DNA of 64,000 nucleotides from Flammulina velutipes (lineage: Eukaryota > Basidiomycota > Agaricomycetes > Agaricales > Physalacriaceae): positions 2,294,001 to 2,358,000 of the forward strand of contig CM022377.1 of NCBI GenBank assembly GCA_011800155.1, read 5' to 3'. The first letter of the stretch is position 1. Every line of letters begins with the position of its first letter. The position numbers were made by a program, and so were the translations under genes. Positions 10,369 to 21,636 of this stretch are shown here, in pieces. The notes under the pieces were generated by a model. The model saw only the letters and a program-made list of their open reading frames with translations, did not search any database and had not been told where the DNA came from.

Positions 10369-10605
10369 TGTAAGCCTGGTCCCCCAGTTTACTACATACA
10401 CACACTTTCCCACACTGCCACCGAACCATTATTTACGATCAATTCTCCTTCGTCGCTCTTTACTCTGTATTGCACGCAACGAAGGTACATAACTTATCTC
10501 TCTCTTGTATTACTAGCTGACTCTGTATTGCACGCAACGAAGATTCTTTTGTCCTGTCTGTCTTGCCCGTTTAGTGTTGGTTGTCGTTTACACGACACCC
10601 TTCCA
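10369..10605 (+). repeat. Gypsy-1 5' LTR
   Basis: 237 bp, TGTAAGCCTGG to CCCTTCCA. It contains CTCTGTATTGCACGCAACGAAG twice within about 70 bp. Its copy at 22521-22757 looks identical. Confidence 0.95.
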
Positions 10606-13600
10606 CTTTTTTTTTGACACCGACAACCTTCGTACCGGCAGCCATCGTACTGGGATCACCCACTACGGAACGGTTCCAGCTGGATACTAGTCACCACGTC
10701 CTACTCACGTAGACAACCGTCAACGCCAACCCCACTGGTCACCCGTGCCCACCACCGCCGTCACCGTTCCCCATCACCTGCTGTTTCCACCGATTCAGAC
10801 CTCTCGTCGCTGCCACCGTCCCCCACCACTGATACCATTACCGATTCTCCACCAGAGTCTCGCATACCGTCACCATCACTGCCACTGCCACTGCCCTCAC
10901 CCACCATGTCTTCCACAACCTCCACGTCCACCACAACCGCATCCGTCAAACAGGCGAAACTCAAGGACTGTCCAATCCTCTCTGCAGGAAAGGTCACTCC
11001 TGCCGTCTTCGTCGAATACTCTGACGCCTGTGAAAAATATATGCGCCATGGCGCCATTGATGCCGCTGACATTGTCAAGTACGTCACCGACGGTCTCGAA
11101 CAATCTATCCTGAAACAATGGTACCGGGCCGACAAGACCCGTATCAACGCTATGGGTCTTCCCTCCTTTCTCAAGGAGATTCAGAACCAGGTCTTGGATT
11201 TTGACTGGGACGTCAAACTCCTCGACTCCATTCAGCTCTCCCAACAGGGGAAGCGACCCTTTTGGGATTGGGCCACCTCGCTTCAGGATAGCAACGCCAC
11301 CCTCTCCAACGCTGGTTCCACTCATGCTCTACCCGAGGCTGGACTTCGGCAACATATCATCTCACACATGAGTACCCGTCTTCGTGATAGTATCCGCAGT
11401 GAGCCTCCTCTCGCCAACTCCCTCTCCGTCTGGATGAAGGAGGTCAAGGCTCGAGAAGAGAAGCTCGTCAAGGATGAAGACGAGGTCAGGAGAATTGTTT
11501 CCGAACAACGTGCCGAACGGACCCACCGGAAAGCTGCTGCCACTCCTGCCCTACTCTCTCGCATTTCCAATCCCCCGCTCGCTCAACGTCTCACTTCCGC
11601 GCCTAGCGCTGGAACAGGCTATACTGTTGCGAGTGTCCCAAAGCTCACTGAAGCTGAACGCGCACTTCTCTCTACGCACGAGGGATGTTTCAATTGTCGT
11701 ACTTTTTACGCTGGTCATTATAGTGACTCCTGCCCAATGCGCAGTCTTCCTCCCCCCAACAACCGTGTCAACCCTGCCACCTATCGTCCCCTCACTCTTG
11801 ACATGGCGTTAGCCGCAAAACCTGCCACCGTCAAGAAAGAAACCTCGGGCGCTGTCTACACCACCCAGATCGAGGACGTCGATGATTCGTCTGATGACTC
11901 GTGCGTCCCTTTCACTGTCCCCCACCTCATCCCTCACATGACCATCACTGGTCCCGCTATACGCGACTTCCCCATACCCATTAAACCACTCATTGACCAT
12001 GGTTGCCCCTCTACAGTGATTGATGACCAGCTGGTCACCCAGCTTGGTCTACGTCGTTTCCAGTTACCCTTGCAAGAGGATAATTTGGCGTCGCTGTCGG
12101 GTCATGGGCTGGGTTCGCGGGAGTATGTGAAGCTGCAAGTGTCGTCGAAAGATGGGAGCTGGACCTCGGGTGTTCATCGAGCGAAAGTTCTTCATAACTG
12201 TACCATTCCCCTTATCCTTGGACTACCCTTCCTTTTACAAGAAAAGATCGTTGTTGACGCTGAACTCCGCACTGCCATAGATAAGCGAACTGGATTTGAC
12301 TTGCTGAACCCCCCGCTATATCCTCCCCGCGAGTGGGCCTCTGATAAACCTGCACCACCCCCACCACCTGTCATCAAGAAACCACCAAAACCCAAACGAG
12401 ACTTTACAGTTCCTCTCGCTCATACTCTCCTTCCCGCTGCGGTCATGCTACAAGTTCGTGATCGAATGGAAACCCTAGCCTTCGAAGCGCACCTTAAGCA
12501 AAAGGATGCAGAGATGAAGGCGCGCTACACGGATCTTTTCACCCATCGTCTCCCTGATGTTGGAGATATTCCCGACCACATCTATCATCGCATACGACTC
12601 AAAGACCCCACCAAGGTCAACAATGGTCGTGGTTACGCAGCTGCCAAGAAGAACCAGGCAGCTTGGAAAGCCCTCCTCGACGATCACCTAGCAGCTGGAC
12701 GTTTACGTCCATCGTCTTCGGAGTACGCCTCTCCATCCTTCTGTGTACCTAAATACCGGAATGGAGTTCCCGACCACACTGTCCCCCCTCGCATGGTCAA
12801 CGACTATCGTGAACTCAACAAGAACACTGTCCGTGATCGTTATCCCCTGCCCCGCGTTGACGATATCCTCGCCGACTGCGGGAAAGGAAAACTCTGGGCC
12901 AAACTCGACATGACCAACTCGTTCAGCCAAACCCGTGTACATCCCGATGACATACATCTCACTGCTATACGCACACCCTGGGGACTCTATGAATGGGTCG
13001 TCATGCCACAGGGTGGGTGCAACGCTCCCGCCACTCATCAACGCCGTATGACAGATGCCCTTCGACACCTTATTGGGGAAATCTGTCACGTCTATCTAGA
13101 CGATATCATCATCTGGTCTGACTCGCTCGAAGAACACACTCGGAATGTTGAGCTTGTCCTAGATGCCCTCCGTGAAGCTGGCCTCATTTGTAATCCAACG
13201 AAATCCGACCTCTTTCTCACTCGCGTAGAGTTCCTCGGACACGTCATCTCTCGGGAAGGCATCGCTGCCGATCCCCGCAAGGTGGACCGTATTATGTCCT
13301 GGCCTACTCCGAAGACAGCCACAGATGTCCGCTCCTTTCTCGGATTAGTCCGATACATTGCCGTTTTCCTCCCAGCGCTAGCTGAACACACTGCCGTTTT
13401 GACGCCGTTAACAGCCAAGGAGTATAACAAAGCACTCCCTACCTGGACGCCAGCTCATCGTATCGCTTTTGACGCCATCAAAAAGCTAGTCCTCAGTCGA
13501 GAATGCCTCACAGTAATCGACTACGAGGATACCACCAAACAGATCTTTGTTACCACCGATGCCAGTGACCGCCGTACCGGAGCTGTCCTCAGCTTTGGAG

Positions 13601-14886
13601 AGACTTGGGAAACTGCCCGTCCTGTTGCCTACGAGTCTTATCAGCTCAACAGCGCAGAGCGAAACTACCCCACGCACGAGAAAGAACTCCTCGCCATCGT
13701 CAAAGCACTGAAGAAGTGACGTAGCTCCCTTCTAAATGTCACCTTCCAGGTCATGACCGATCACCGCACCCTCGAGTACTTCTCCTCACAGCAGGATATG
13801 TCTCGCCGACAAGCTCGCTGGGCCATGCACTTTGCCCAGTTCGACTTTGAAATCCACTATGTCAAAGGCGAAGATAACACTGTTGCTGATGCACTTTCCC
13901 GTTTACCAGACGAGCTGCCAACCATCCCAGAACCAGTCGTCATCGCTGCCTGTTTAGCACGCTCTGGCACTGGGGAAGACCCAGTCCAATCTAGACGTGA
14001 ACGCCTCACAGCTGCCTCCACGTCCATCGTCATCACCGCTGATACTGAACTCCTTGAGAGTATCAAGAAAGGCTATACCGAGGATGATTTTTGCCAACAA
14101 CTCCTCACCAACCTGTCCAGTACCGAAGGCGCCATGTTCGATGTTGCTACAGGCCTTCTCTATGTTGGTCGACGACTCGTCATCCCGCGCGTCCTCAAGG
14201 TCCGCGAACTTCTATACAGTCTCGCGCATGATGCGCTAGGTCATTTTGGGTTTGACAAAAGCTACGCTGCCTTGCGCGGATCCTACTACTGGCCAAACAT
14301 GCGCCGTGACTTGGAGGAAGCCTATATCCCGTCATGCACTGATTGTCAACGCAACAAGAGTCGTACCTCCAAAACACCTGGTCCCCTTCATCCACTTCCT
14401 GTCCCAGATAACCGCTTCGATGTCGTTGGTCTTGACTTTGTCGGACCACTCCCCGTCGAGAATGGGAAGGATACTATCGTCACCTTCACTGACCTCCTTG
14501 GAGGCGCAGACATCCGCATGGCTGCTATCACCTCCACAATCACCGCCGAAGAGTTCGCTGTGGTCCTCTTCGACGAGTGGTATTGCGAGAACGGTCTAAT
14601 GCTGCAACTCGTCTCTGACCGAGACAAACTTTTCATATCCAAGGTTTGGGCCGCGCTCCACAAGCTCACTGGCGTCAAGCTGAAGATGTCCACCGCATAT
14701 CATCCCGAGACTGATGGCGGAAGCGAGCGTACCAACAAAACAGTCAATCAAGCTCTTCGATATTATGTCGATAGACAACAGAAGGGATGGCTCGCTGCTC
14801 TACCTCGCACTCGTTTTGCCATCATGAACACTGTCAACACGTCAACTGGATACTCGGGTTTCCAACTGAAAACTGGTCGCTCACCT

Positions 14887-15354
14887 TGTCAAGGACGGAG
14901 TCCGGCGTGAACCAAACAACCACCCAAGTCGCGATCGGACGGAGAGCGATAAGATGAAAGCAGAGAATGGAACGTAGATTGAGATATGAGAGAGCCTAGC
15001 TCGATACAGTGCTGGGATATCCGAACAGTGTAGAGACGAAGAGGACAAACTAAGGAAATATCTAGAAAGGCCGTGCATATATAAGTAGAGAGTCCGTGGC
15101 TGCGATGAGCCATAATGATGTGCTCATGAGTAATCCAATGATGCAATCCGATGATGTAATCCGGAGCGTGGGAGTAAAGTGGTATGTGCCTAGCAAAACA
15201 CGTGACCACTTGCCAGGCACATACCACTATTCCCACGGTGTGGCTGACTGACCCGGTCCGGAGCGGCAAACACGTGAAAGAGGGAGAGTGTGGCGCACCC
15301 TCGGGGAGGTCGGGGATCGTGATGGAGGAAGTAAAATAGAGGCGATTCGTGACA
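14887..15354 (-). repeat. Gypsy-2 3' LTR (left)
   Basis: 468 bp. On the minus strand it contains CTTATATATG as a TATA candidate near 15075-15085. It also has a near-palindrome in which GTGGTATGTGCCT and AGGCACATACCAC flank a CACGTG core (15178-15227). The Pol frame ends inside it. Confidence 0.95.
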
Positions 15355-18300
15355 ATACCCCCTCTTTAGGATGCGCTTGCGCCTGGAGCGCAGAAGTACC
15401 CGACCAGATGTCTTGCATGGTAAGACCGAGGTTACGAATCGTGGGACGGGGTTTTGAAAACGCCTTGGGGTACCGGCGATGGAAGTCCTCTATCAACGCC
15501 AACACCTTCTCGTTCGTCAACGCTGAACTGGGCTCCCATGTGTTCTCTGATTCCGAATAATCTAACCATTTGACCAGATACTGCACACCTCGCTTGTTCC
15601 GGGTAGGGCGTGAGTCTAAGATGGCCTCGACATCGTAGTCTTCGTCGTCATCCAGAAGCTCGGGTGGCGCACCCGGGAAGTTGGGTCCATGTGCATCAGT
15701 CTCCTTGAATGGGACAAGTAGGGATGCATGGAATACGGGATGAATGCGCCATTTTGGCGGGAGTTTGAGCCGATAGGTGACTGGGCCGAGAACGTCAGTG
15801 ATTTCAAAGGGACCGTGTCGCTTGTTGGCAAGCTTAGCTTTTGGTCTGGTGGTTTTAAGGTTTTTGCCGTCGAGCAGGACCTTATCGCCAACTTTAAATA
15901 CCACTCCTTTTCTCGTATCATCACCGTTGTTTCTCTTCATCAATTCGGCGGCAGTGGTTAGACTGGCCTGAACCTCCTCGCGCAGGAGCTGCAGGTTCGT
16001 AAGGCGGTCTTCAACCGACGGGATCTTCGAAGTCGGGTTAAGTGAGGGGTAGAAGCGGGGTTGGAAACCATGGAGGAGTTCGAAGGGTGACTTGCCCGTC
16101 GCAGCGTGGACACGGATGTTGTGGGAGAACTCCGCGTATGGGAGGTACTTCACCCAATCGTCTTGTCGGTAGTTGCAGAAGACGCGTAAGAACTGTTCAA
16201 GCTCTTGGTTGAAGCGTTCGGTCTCGCCATCTGTCTGGGGGTGATACGCGGTACTAAGGGCAGAGGTGATACCTAACTTAGCGTGAATAGCCTGCATGAC
16301 TTTGCTGGCGAACTGGGGTCCCCGGTCGGAGATCATCTTGTCCCAGAGACCGTAGCGTCTGAACGTGTTGTCAATGAGAATGTCGACGGTCCCATCCGAG
16401 TCAATAGTTTTCTTGCACGGAGTGACAATGACGGTCTTGGTGAGTCGATCAACGACACAGTGAATGGAGTCGTAGCCGTCAACTTCTGGGAGGTCGGTGA
16501 TGAAATCGGTAGTAATCGTGCCAAAAGGACGGTCAGGGATTTCGTTGGGGACAAGGGGGACATGGGCGGGGTGATTATTCGGTTTTGTCAGCTGGCAAGT
16601 GGCGCAGCCATCGACATAGTCACGGACGAAGACCGACATGCCCGGCCACCAGAATTCGCGACTCAGTAGTTCATAGGTTTTGAATCGTCCAGGATGGCCT
16701 GGCCCTACAAGGTCGTGGTGCATCTTGACGATGTCTCGACGGAGTTCGAGGTCAGCAGGGACATACACCTTGCCACGGAAGAGAACGATTCCATCTTCGT
16801 AATTCCATTCCTGTAGGTTTTTGACCAGCGAACGCGGACCGTTGCGAAGGATAACATCTAACGCACCGACAACCTCAGCGTCCTTCTTTGGACATTCTCG
16901 AATACGACGTCTCAACTCCGCATCACCGATCGCCACCACCTCTCCTGGTCTAGTTGCTCGAATTCGGAAGAACTTGGGGTCTAGGAGTACACGATCGGTG
17001 TTGTCGTCCTCGACCCCCTCTTTATGGTCCGCGCGGCGGGATAGTGGGTCACTACGGTTCGAAGTACCAGGTTTGTGCGTCAACGTAAAGTCAAATCGGG
17101 TGAGGAAAAGGGCCCATCGGGCTTGTCGGCGACTCAGCTTTTGCGCATTGGTAAAGTACTCGAGGTTCTTGTGGTCGGTGATGATATCGACCGAGTGCGT
17201 GGCTCCTTCCAAGTAGTGTCGCCAAGCTTCGAGTGCACGGATAATTGCCAATAGCTCCTTGTCATGGATGTCGTAGTTGCGCTCGGGTTCCGACAAGGAC
17301 TTGGACAAAAAGGCGACTGGATGCCACTGTCCGTCCTCGCTGACCTGAGACAGAATGCCTCCGGTGGCGTAGTCCGAGGCGTCTACTTCAACACGATATG
17401 GCTTTTCAGCATCAGGCATGATAAGGACAGGAGACGAGGTGAACGCATCTTTGAGGGCCTCGAAGGCCGTTTGACATTCCGGAGACCATACCCAAGGTTG
17501 ATCCTTCTTGGTGAGATCGAACAGTGGTCGTGCCAACTTGGAGAATCCTTCAATGAACCGTCGATAGAAGTTGCCAAAACCCAAAAAGGACTGCACGTCC
17601 TTCACGTGCCGTGGGGTTGGCCACTGAACTACACCGGCGACTTTGACTGGGTCCATGCGGAGAGCGTTGTGAGAGATGATGAGACCTAGGAATTCGATGG
17701 ACTCAGCTTCAAATACACATTTCTCCGGCTTAGCATAAAGATCGTGGTCTCGAAGTCGTCTGAGGACCTGACGTACGAGCTCGCGGTGTTCTTCCAGAGT
17801 TTCGGTGAAGATCAGGATATCGTCCATGTAGACGATAACTTTTCCGGAGTCGATAAGATCCTTGAGAATGGTATTCATCATTGCTTGAAACGTGGCGGGG
17901 GAATTCATAAGACCAAAGAACATCACCAGGGGTTCAAACAGGCCACGGTTTGTTTTGAACGCGCCTTTCCACTCGTCTCCCTCCTTTATCCGAACATTAT
18001 TGTAGCCCCAACGTAGGTCAATCTTGGAGAAGACTTTGGCGCCTTTCAGCTTGTCGATAAGCTCGGGAATGAGCGGCAGCGGGTACTCGTTCTTGACGGT
18101 GCCTTTGTTCAGGTCGCGATAATCCTGTACAGGGCGTAGCTTTCCATCCTTTTTCTTAACAAAGAAGAATGGACTTGCCATTGGGGACTTAGATGGGCGA
18201 ATATAGCCCTTGGCCAGGTTTTCGTCGAGAAAGGCGTCGAGTTCCTTTTGTTCTGCAGGCGACAATGGATACGTCTTGCAGGGTTTTGGTTCGAAACCTG

Positions 18301-19417
18301 GTTTCAGGTCTATGGCGTGGTCCCAAGGACTGCGAGCGGGGAGGCGTTCTGAAGTGGTTTTGTCGAACACCGTGAGATAGGCATGATAAGGGGAGGGAAT
18401 GCGTTCAGCGAGTGGTCGAGTGTCGGCTGGCTTTTGGCTAGCCTCAGCAAGCTCTTGGGCTCTGGTGAAACCAGCGCGAACGTGAACGAAAGGACCGTCT
18501 GAAGAATGTGGATCGCGCACCGGGCGGGGATAATCATCCCGGAATAGCTCTTCAAATACCTCCTCCTCCCACTCCCTAGGGACTTCTTCTTCATCGTCGT
18601 CGTTCTCTGTGAAGAGGACGACAGGAATTTGGACTCGGGTAAATGCGCGGACTGCGCGTCGGCGTCCAGCGACTCGGTGAACAGGTACAGGTTTGAGATT
18701 ACCCTCTCGATCCTTCCACTGGACCTGGTAGTCTCGGTGGTGAGCGCGAGGGTCATGCGGGGTTCGCGTCTGGTTAACGAGTGCAGGAGTACGTTTAGCG
18801 TGAGCACGTACATCGGTCACCGGTGGGTTTTTAAGGGTGCAGGTATCGGGGCATCGAGTGAAGTCGACACGAGTGCCAGCCCAGTCGATCTCGGGGTTGT
18901 GTTCGTCAAGCCAATCTGTGCCTAAGATGACATCGTGGTCACCAATATCGGTGACATAGAGCTCGATAAGTTCCTCGTGGTAGGATTGACCATCACGAGA
19001 GTAGATGCGCACAAGTTGAACGGTATAGTGGCGCACCCAACCCATGACGTTCTCAGAGCCGTCAACATTGCGGACAGGAAATGGTGATGAAAGGGGAATG
19101 AGGGTAAAGTGGTGCGCGTTTGCGTACCGGGCGTTAATAATGATGCCTTCAGCACCACTATCAACGAGAGCTTGTGCAACGATTCTTTTGCCAGTAAGTT
19201 TGCCAATAAATTCGAGTTCCAGCGTGATTGAGGGTGTCTGTCGGTTGCGGGTGACTGCCGACATTCGAAGCTCAAAGGGATGAACACGCTCACGAGGATG
19301 GGGTGATAATACAGCGAATCGATTGGATGAACATATGGCAAAATTTTGTACGGCTCCGCCTAACGTTGCAGTAGGGGAGCACTTTAAAAATCCAATCCAG
19401 CAACATCTCTCAAACAC
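15227..19417 (-). CDS. Gypsy-2 Pol (1396 aa)
   Basis: Protease, RT/RNase H and integrase of a chromovirus. Retropepsin is centred on LVDSGAEG near residue 86. RT contains FFFVKKKDGKLRPVQDYRDL and the active site VYMDDILIF near 530. RNase H has VDASDYATGGILSQ and TDHKNLEYF. Integrase has a zinc site ending CATCQLTK, then TDFITDLP, SDRGPQF and TDGETERFN. A C-terminal chromodomain (YDVEAILDSR to YLVKWLDYS and TWEP, about 1259-1310) would steer integration toward heterochromatin. Pol lies in the -1 frame relative to Gag and overlaps it by 34 bases, so it is probably made by frameshifting at 19384-19392. The frame runs into the 3' LTR before its stop. No inactivating change is seen. Confidence 0.92.
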   Translation of the reverse strand: MFERCCWIGFLKCSPTATLGGAVQNFAICSSNRFAVLSPHPRERVHPFELRMSAVTRNRQTPSITLELEFIGKLTGKRIVAQALVDSGAEGIIINARYANAHHFTLIPLSSPFPVRNVDGSENVMGWVRHYTVQLVRIYSRDGQSYHEELIELYVTDIGDHDVILGTDWLDEHNPEIDWAGTRVDFTRCPDTCTLKNPPVTDVRAHAKRTPALVNQTRTPHDPRAHHRDYQVQWKDREGNLKPVPVHRVAGRRRAVRAFTRVQIPVVLFTENDDDEEEVPREWEEEVFEELFRDDYPRPVRDPHSSDGPFVHVRAGFTRAQELAEASQKPADTRPLAERIPSPYHAYLTVFDKTTSERLPARSPWDHAIDLKPGFEPKPCKTYPLSPAEQKELDAFLDENLAKGYIRPSKSPMASPFFFVKKKDGKLRPVQDYRDLNKGTVKNEYPLPLIPELIDKLKGAKVFSKIDLRWGYNNVRIKEGDEWKGAFKTNRGLFEPLVMFFGLMNSPATFQAMMNTILKDLIDSGKVIVYMDDILIFTETLEEHRELVRQVLRRLRDHDLYAKPEKCVFEAESIEFLGLIISHNALRMDPVKVAGVVQWPTPRHVKDVQSFLGFGNFYRRFIEGFSKLARPLFDLTKKDQPWVWSPECQTAFEALKDAFTSSPVLIMPDAEKPYRVEVDASDYATGGILSQVSEDGQWHPVAFLSKSLSEPERNYDIHDKELLAIIRALEAWRHYLEGATHSVDIITDHKNLEYFTNAQKLSRRQARWALFLTRFDFTLTHKPGTSNRSDPLSRRADHKEGVEDDNTDRVLLDPKFFRIRATRPGEVVAIGDAELRRRIRECPKKDAEVVGALDVILRNGPRSLVKNLQEWNYEDGIVLFRGKVYVPADLELRRDIVKMHHDLVGPGHPGRFKTYELLSREFWWPGMSVFVRDYVDGCATCQLTKPNNHPAHVPLVPNEIPDRPFGTITTDFITDLPEVDGYDSIHCVVDRLTKTVIVTPCKKTIDSDGTVDILIDNTFRRYGLWDKMISDRGPQFASKVMQAIHAKLGITSALSTAYHPQTDGETERFNQELEQFLRVFCNYRQDDWVKYLPYAEFSHNIRVHAATGKSPFELLHGFQPRFYPSLNPTSKIPSVEDRLTNLQLLREEVQASLTTAAELMKRNNGDDTRKGVVFKVGDKVLLDGKNLKTTRPKAKLANKRHGPFEITDVLGPVTYRLKLPPKWRIHPVFHASLLVPFKETDAHGPNFPGAPPELLDDDEDYDVEAILDSRPTRNKRGVQYLVKWLDYSESENTWEPSSALTNEKVLALIEDFHRRYPKAFSKPRPTIRNLGLTMQDIWSGTSALQAQAHPKEGVLSRIASILLPPSRSPTSPRVRHTLPLSRVCRSGPGQSATPWE
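19384..19392 (-). other. Probable -1 frameshift site between Gag and Pol
   Basis: The Gag frame ends GAT TTT TAA on the minus strand. Slipping back one base on the T run gives TTA AAG TGC, which is exactly the Pol reading (FLKCSP). The sequence is not a canonical X-XXY-YYZ heptamer. Slipping of the Phe tRNA at the stop codon is inferred from the frame relation. Confidence 0.5.
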
Positions 19418-21131
19418 GCAACTGCCTGCTCCTTATCCTCTCCCTGCAGTCCACGAAGAAGGTTAGCCACCGCGCTGATCTGGGCGATGGCATTGGTGGA
19501 GTCGGTGACGGGGGCGGTGGTATCAGTGGACGGAGATGTCATGGCCACATCGGTAGCGCGAATGTTGCGAGTGGGTTGAGGGGTTCCAGGAGTGGTGCGC
19601 GTAGGGCAGTTGCGGGAGATATGCCCAGGGCGGCGACACTTGAAGCAGGCGCCCTGTTGACGAAGAATCTCGCGGTCCATGGGAGTTAGTCTCGGAACAT
19701 GAGGAAGGTTCGAGGATGCACCTGGGCGTCTAGACGCGTCGACGTCCATGGGAACTCCCATATCTGGAGCTGGGGCTCTAGGAGCAGCAGGAGCGCGGGG
19801 AGCAGGAACGTAACCGGGACCTCTCCAATTATTCTTCTCGGCCTTCCGGTTTTCCCATGCATGCTGCATCTCGACTGCACGGGCCTTGTAGTCGTCGAGA
19901 GTAGCGGGAGGGGGATAAGACAGAGCGATGCGATCAACGAGGGAGCTATTGAGGCCCTTCTTGAGGAAATAGAGGAGCGAGCTTTCGTCGAACTCAGAGT
20001 CGTCAGCGTACGAATTGAACTCGGTGAGGAACTTATCAATATCTGAAAACTCCTTCTCTTGGCGAAGGGTCTCAATGGCCGTGCGTGCCACAGTGATGGG
20101 GTCGATGGCGGCGAAGTCAGCCTTGAACTTGGCAATAACGCTGGCCAGGGTAGTCCACCTCTTGTTGGCAGCGAGAATAGTAGTGTCGTCCTGGTCGGCG
20201 TCAAATTCCTTCATGCGGCGCTCAGCCCATTTACCACCGAGGTTTCCCCTGAAGCAGGAGAAGAACAGAGCAACCCGTTCGGAGTCGGTGGGATATCGGG
20301 TGTCGTTGAGGCGCAAATGATTCCGGAATTGAGCCAGCCATCTAGAGGCAGAGTTACGATCACCGTGGAACTCTTTGAGTTTAGCGCCACGTTCGCTTGG
20401 GATAGGGGCAGGTGCGTTGGACATGATGGGGATAGCAGGAATAACAGGAGAAGGTGGACCAGAAGAGGAAGAAGACGAGGAAGAGGATGAAGATGAGGAG
20501 CTGGGAGGTTCTTCGGCCGGCGAAGAGGTTGGTAGCGGTTCCGGGAGACTAGGTTCTGGGGGAAGCTGGGGTTCGTCTGAGTGATGAGACGATACGGGGG
20601 ATGCAGGAGCTGGTTCTTGAGTCTGAATGGACTCGGGTTCTTGGGGTTCTGGTGAGGGTACGACTGGTTCTGGATCTAATGATGACTCAGCTCTTTGCCG
20701 TTCTTCAGCGCGTTGACGATCGTGGTATCGATCAAGGCGTCTTTGAGCTTCTGTGAAGTCGAGGGAAGTGGGATAGATAGGGACGTTGTTATTGTCTCGG
20801 ATGAACCAGCGATCGTCGTCGTCAAAGAAGAGTTCTTGCCACTCGCCACTGGGGTCGAGGATCCAAGCTGCGCTTTGATAAACTTCGGCGCCGGGAGGTA
20901 ACGGAGGGGAGTCTGCGTCGGCTGAGAAGCGCGCGATGGTGCCGGCTTATCAGTGCGTGGGCGAAGCTCACGCGGGTAACGGCGACGACGGATTTTGAGA
21001 TCGGGAGGCAGTAAGCTGAAGTTGACTTCGTCAACTGTTAACGTACGAGGGGAACTGGTTTTCTTGAGTCTCAGGCGCGTGGCCCGAGGAGTGAGGTCTG
21101 GCTTGGTTGTAGAAGTACGGTCGGCGGGCAT
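19384..21131 (-). CDS. Gypsy-2 Gag, with a frame break in its N-terminal third
   Basis: The ATG-initiated frame 19384-20424 (346 aa) contains the Gag core (LKEFHGDRNSASRWLAQF, ALFFSCFRGNLGGKWAE) and a zinc knuckle CFKCRRPGHISRNC (C-x2-C-x4-H-x4-C) near the end. The same frame stays open upstream to about 20946 without an ATG. It reads WILDPSGEWQEL, DDDDRWFIRD, YPTSLDFTEAQRRL and a Ser run, typical of an N-terminal Gag extension. The likely start is the ATG at 21131 in another frame (open to 20676). Full Gag therefore needs a frame change near 20940, where the Gag frame has a TAA at 20947-20949. This may be a small indel or an unrecognised intron. The 346-aa core alone could still act. Confidence 0.7.
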
Positions 21132-21168
21132 GCGCCAAGCGAGGTGGGTGTAGAAGAGTTTGTCCTAG

Positions 21169-21636
21169 TGTCAAGGACGGAGTCCGGCGTGAACCAAACA
21201 ACCACCCAAGTCGCGATCGGACGGAGAGCGATAAGATGAAAGCAGAGAATGGAACGTAGATTGAGATATGAGAGAGCCTAGCTCGATACAGTGCTGGGAT
21301 ATCCGAACAGTGTAGAGACGAAGAGGACAAACTAAGGAAATATCTAGAAAGGCCGTGCATATATAAGTAGAGAGTCCGTGGCTGCGATGAGCCATAATGA
21401 TGTGCTCATGAGTAATCCAATGATGCAATCCGATGATGTAATCCGGAGCGTGGGAGTAAAGTGGTATGTGCCTAGCAAAACACGTGACCACTTGCCAGGC
21501 ACATACCACTATTCCCACGGTGTGGCTGACTGACCCGGTCCGGAGCGGCAAACACGTGAAAGAGGGAGAGTGTGGCGCACCCTCGGGGAGGTCGGGGATC
21601 GTGATGGAGGAAGTAAAATAGAGGCGATTCGTGACA
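21169..21636 (-). repeat. Gypsy-2 5' LTR (right)
   Basis: Same 468 bp as the left LTR. Short open frames inside both LTRs are identical to each other, as expected for a recent insertion, and are not independent genes. Confidence 0.95.

Larger units (their letters stand above)
14887..21636 (-). mobile_element. Gypsy-2, chromodomain LTR retrotransposon (innermost, opposite strand)
   Basis: 468-bp LTRs (14887-15354 and 21169-21636) with TGTCA...TGACA ends bound the element, and they look identical by eye. CACCT flanks it at 14882-14886 and 21637-21641. It is transcribed leftwards. Gag is at 19384 to about 21131 and Pol at 15227-19417. Just inside the left LTR, the minus strand carries the purine tract AAAGAGGGGGT. 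Because it sits in Gypsy-1, which itself sits in the Copia, it is the youngest of the three. Confidence 0.95.

Noticed and set aside
13717..13719. TGA read as selenocysteine or as programmed read-through in Gypsy-1
   Set aside because: Selenocysteine use is not expected in such fungi, and a single mutation is simpler. Read-through remains open only as a question in the findings.
15728..20584. Many plus-strand frames of 60-145 codons across Gypsy-2
   Set aside because: They mirror the minus-strand Gag and Pol, which carry all expected motifs.
14889..21551. Identical 126-codon frames near 15 kb and 21.3 kb on the minus strand
   Set aside because: Both lie largely or wholly inside the Gypsy-2 LTRs, so their identity reflects the LTR duplication, not a gene pair.
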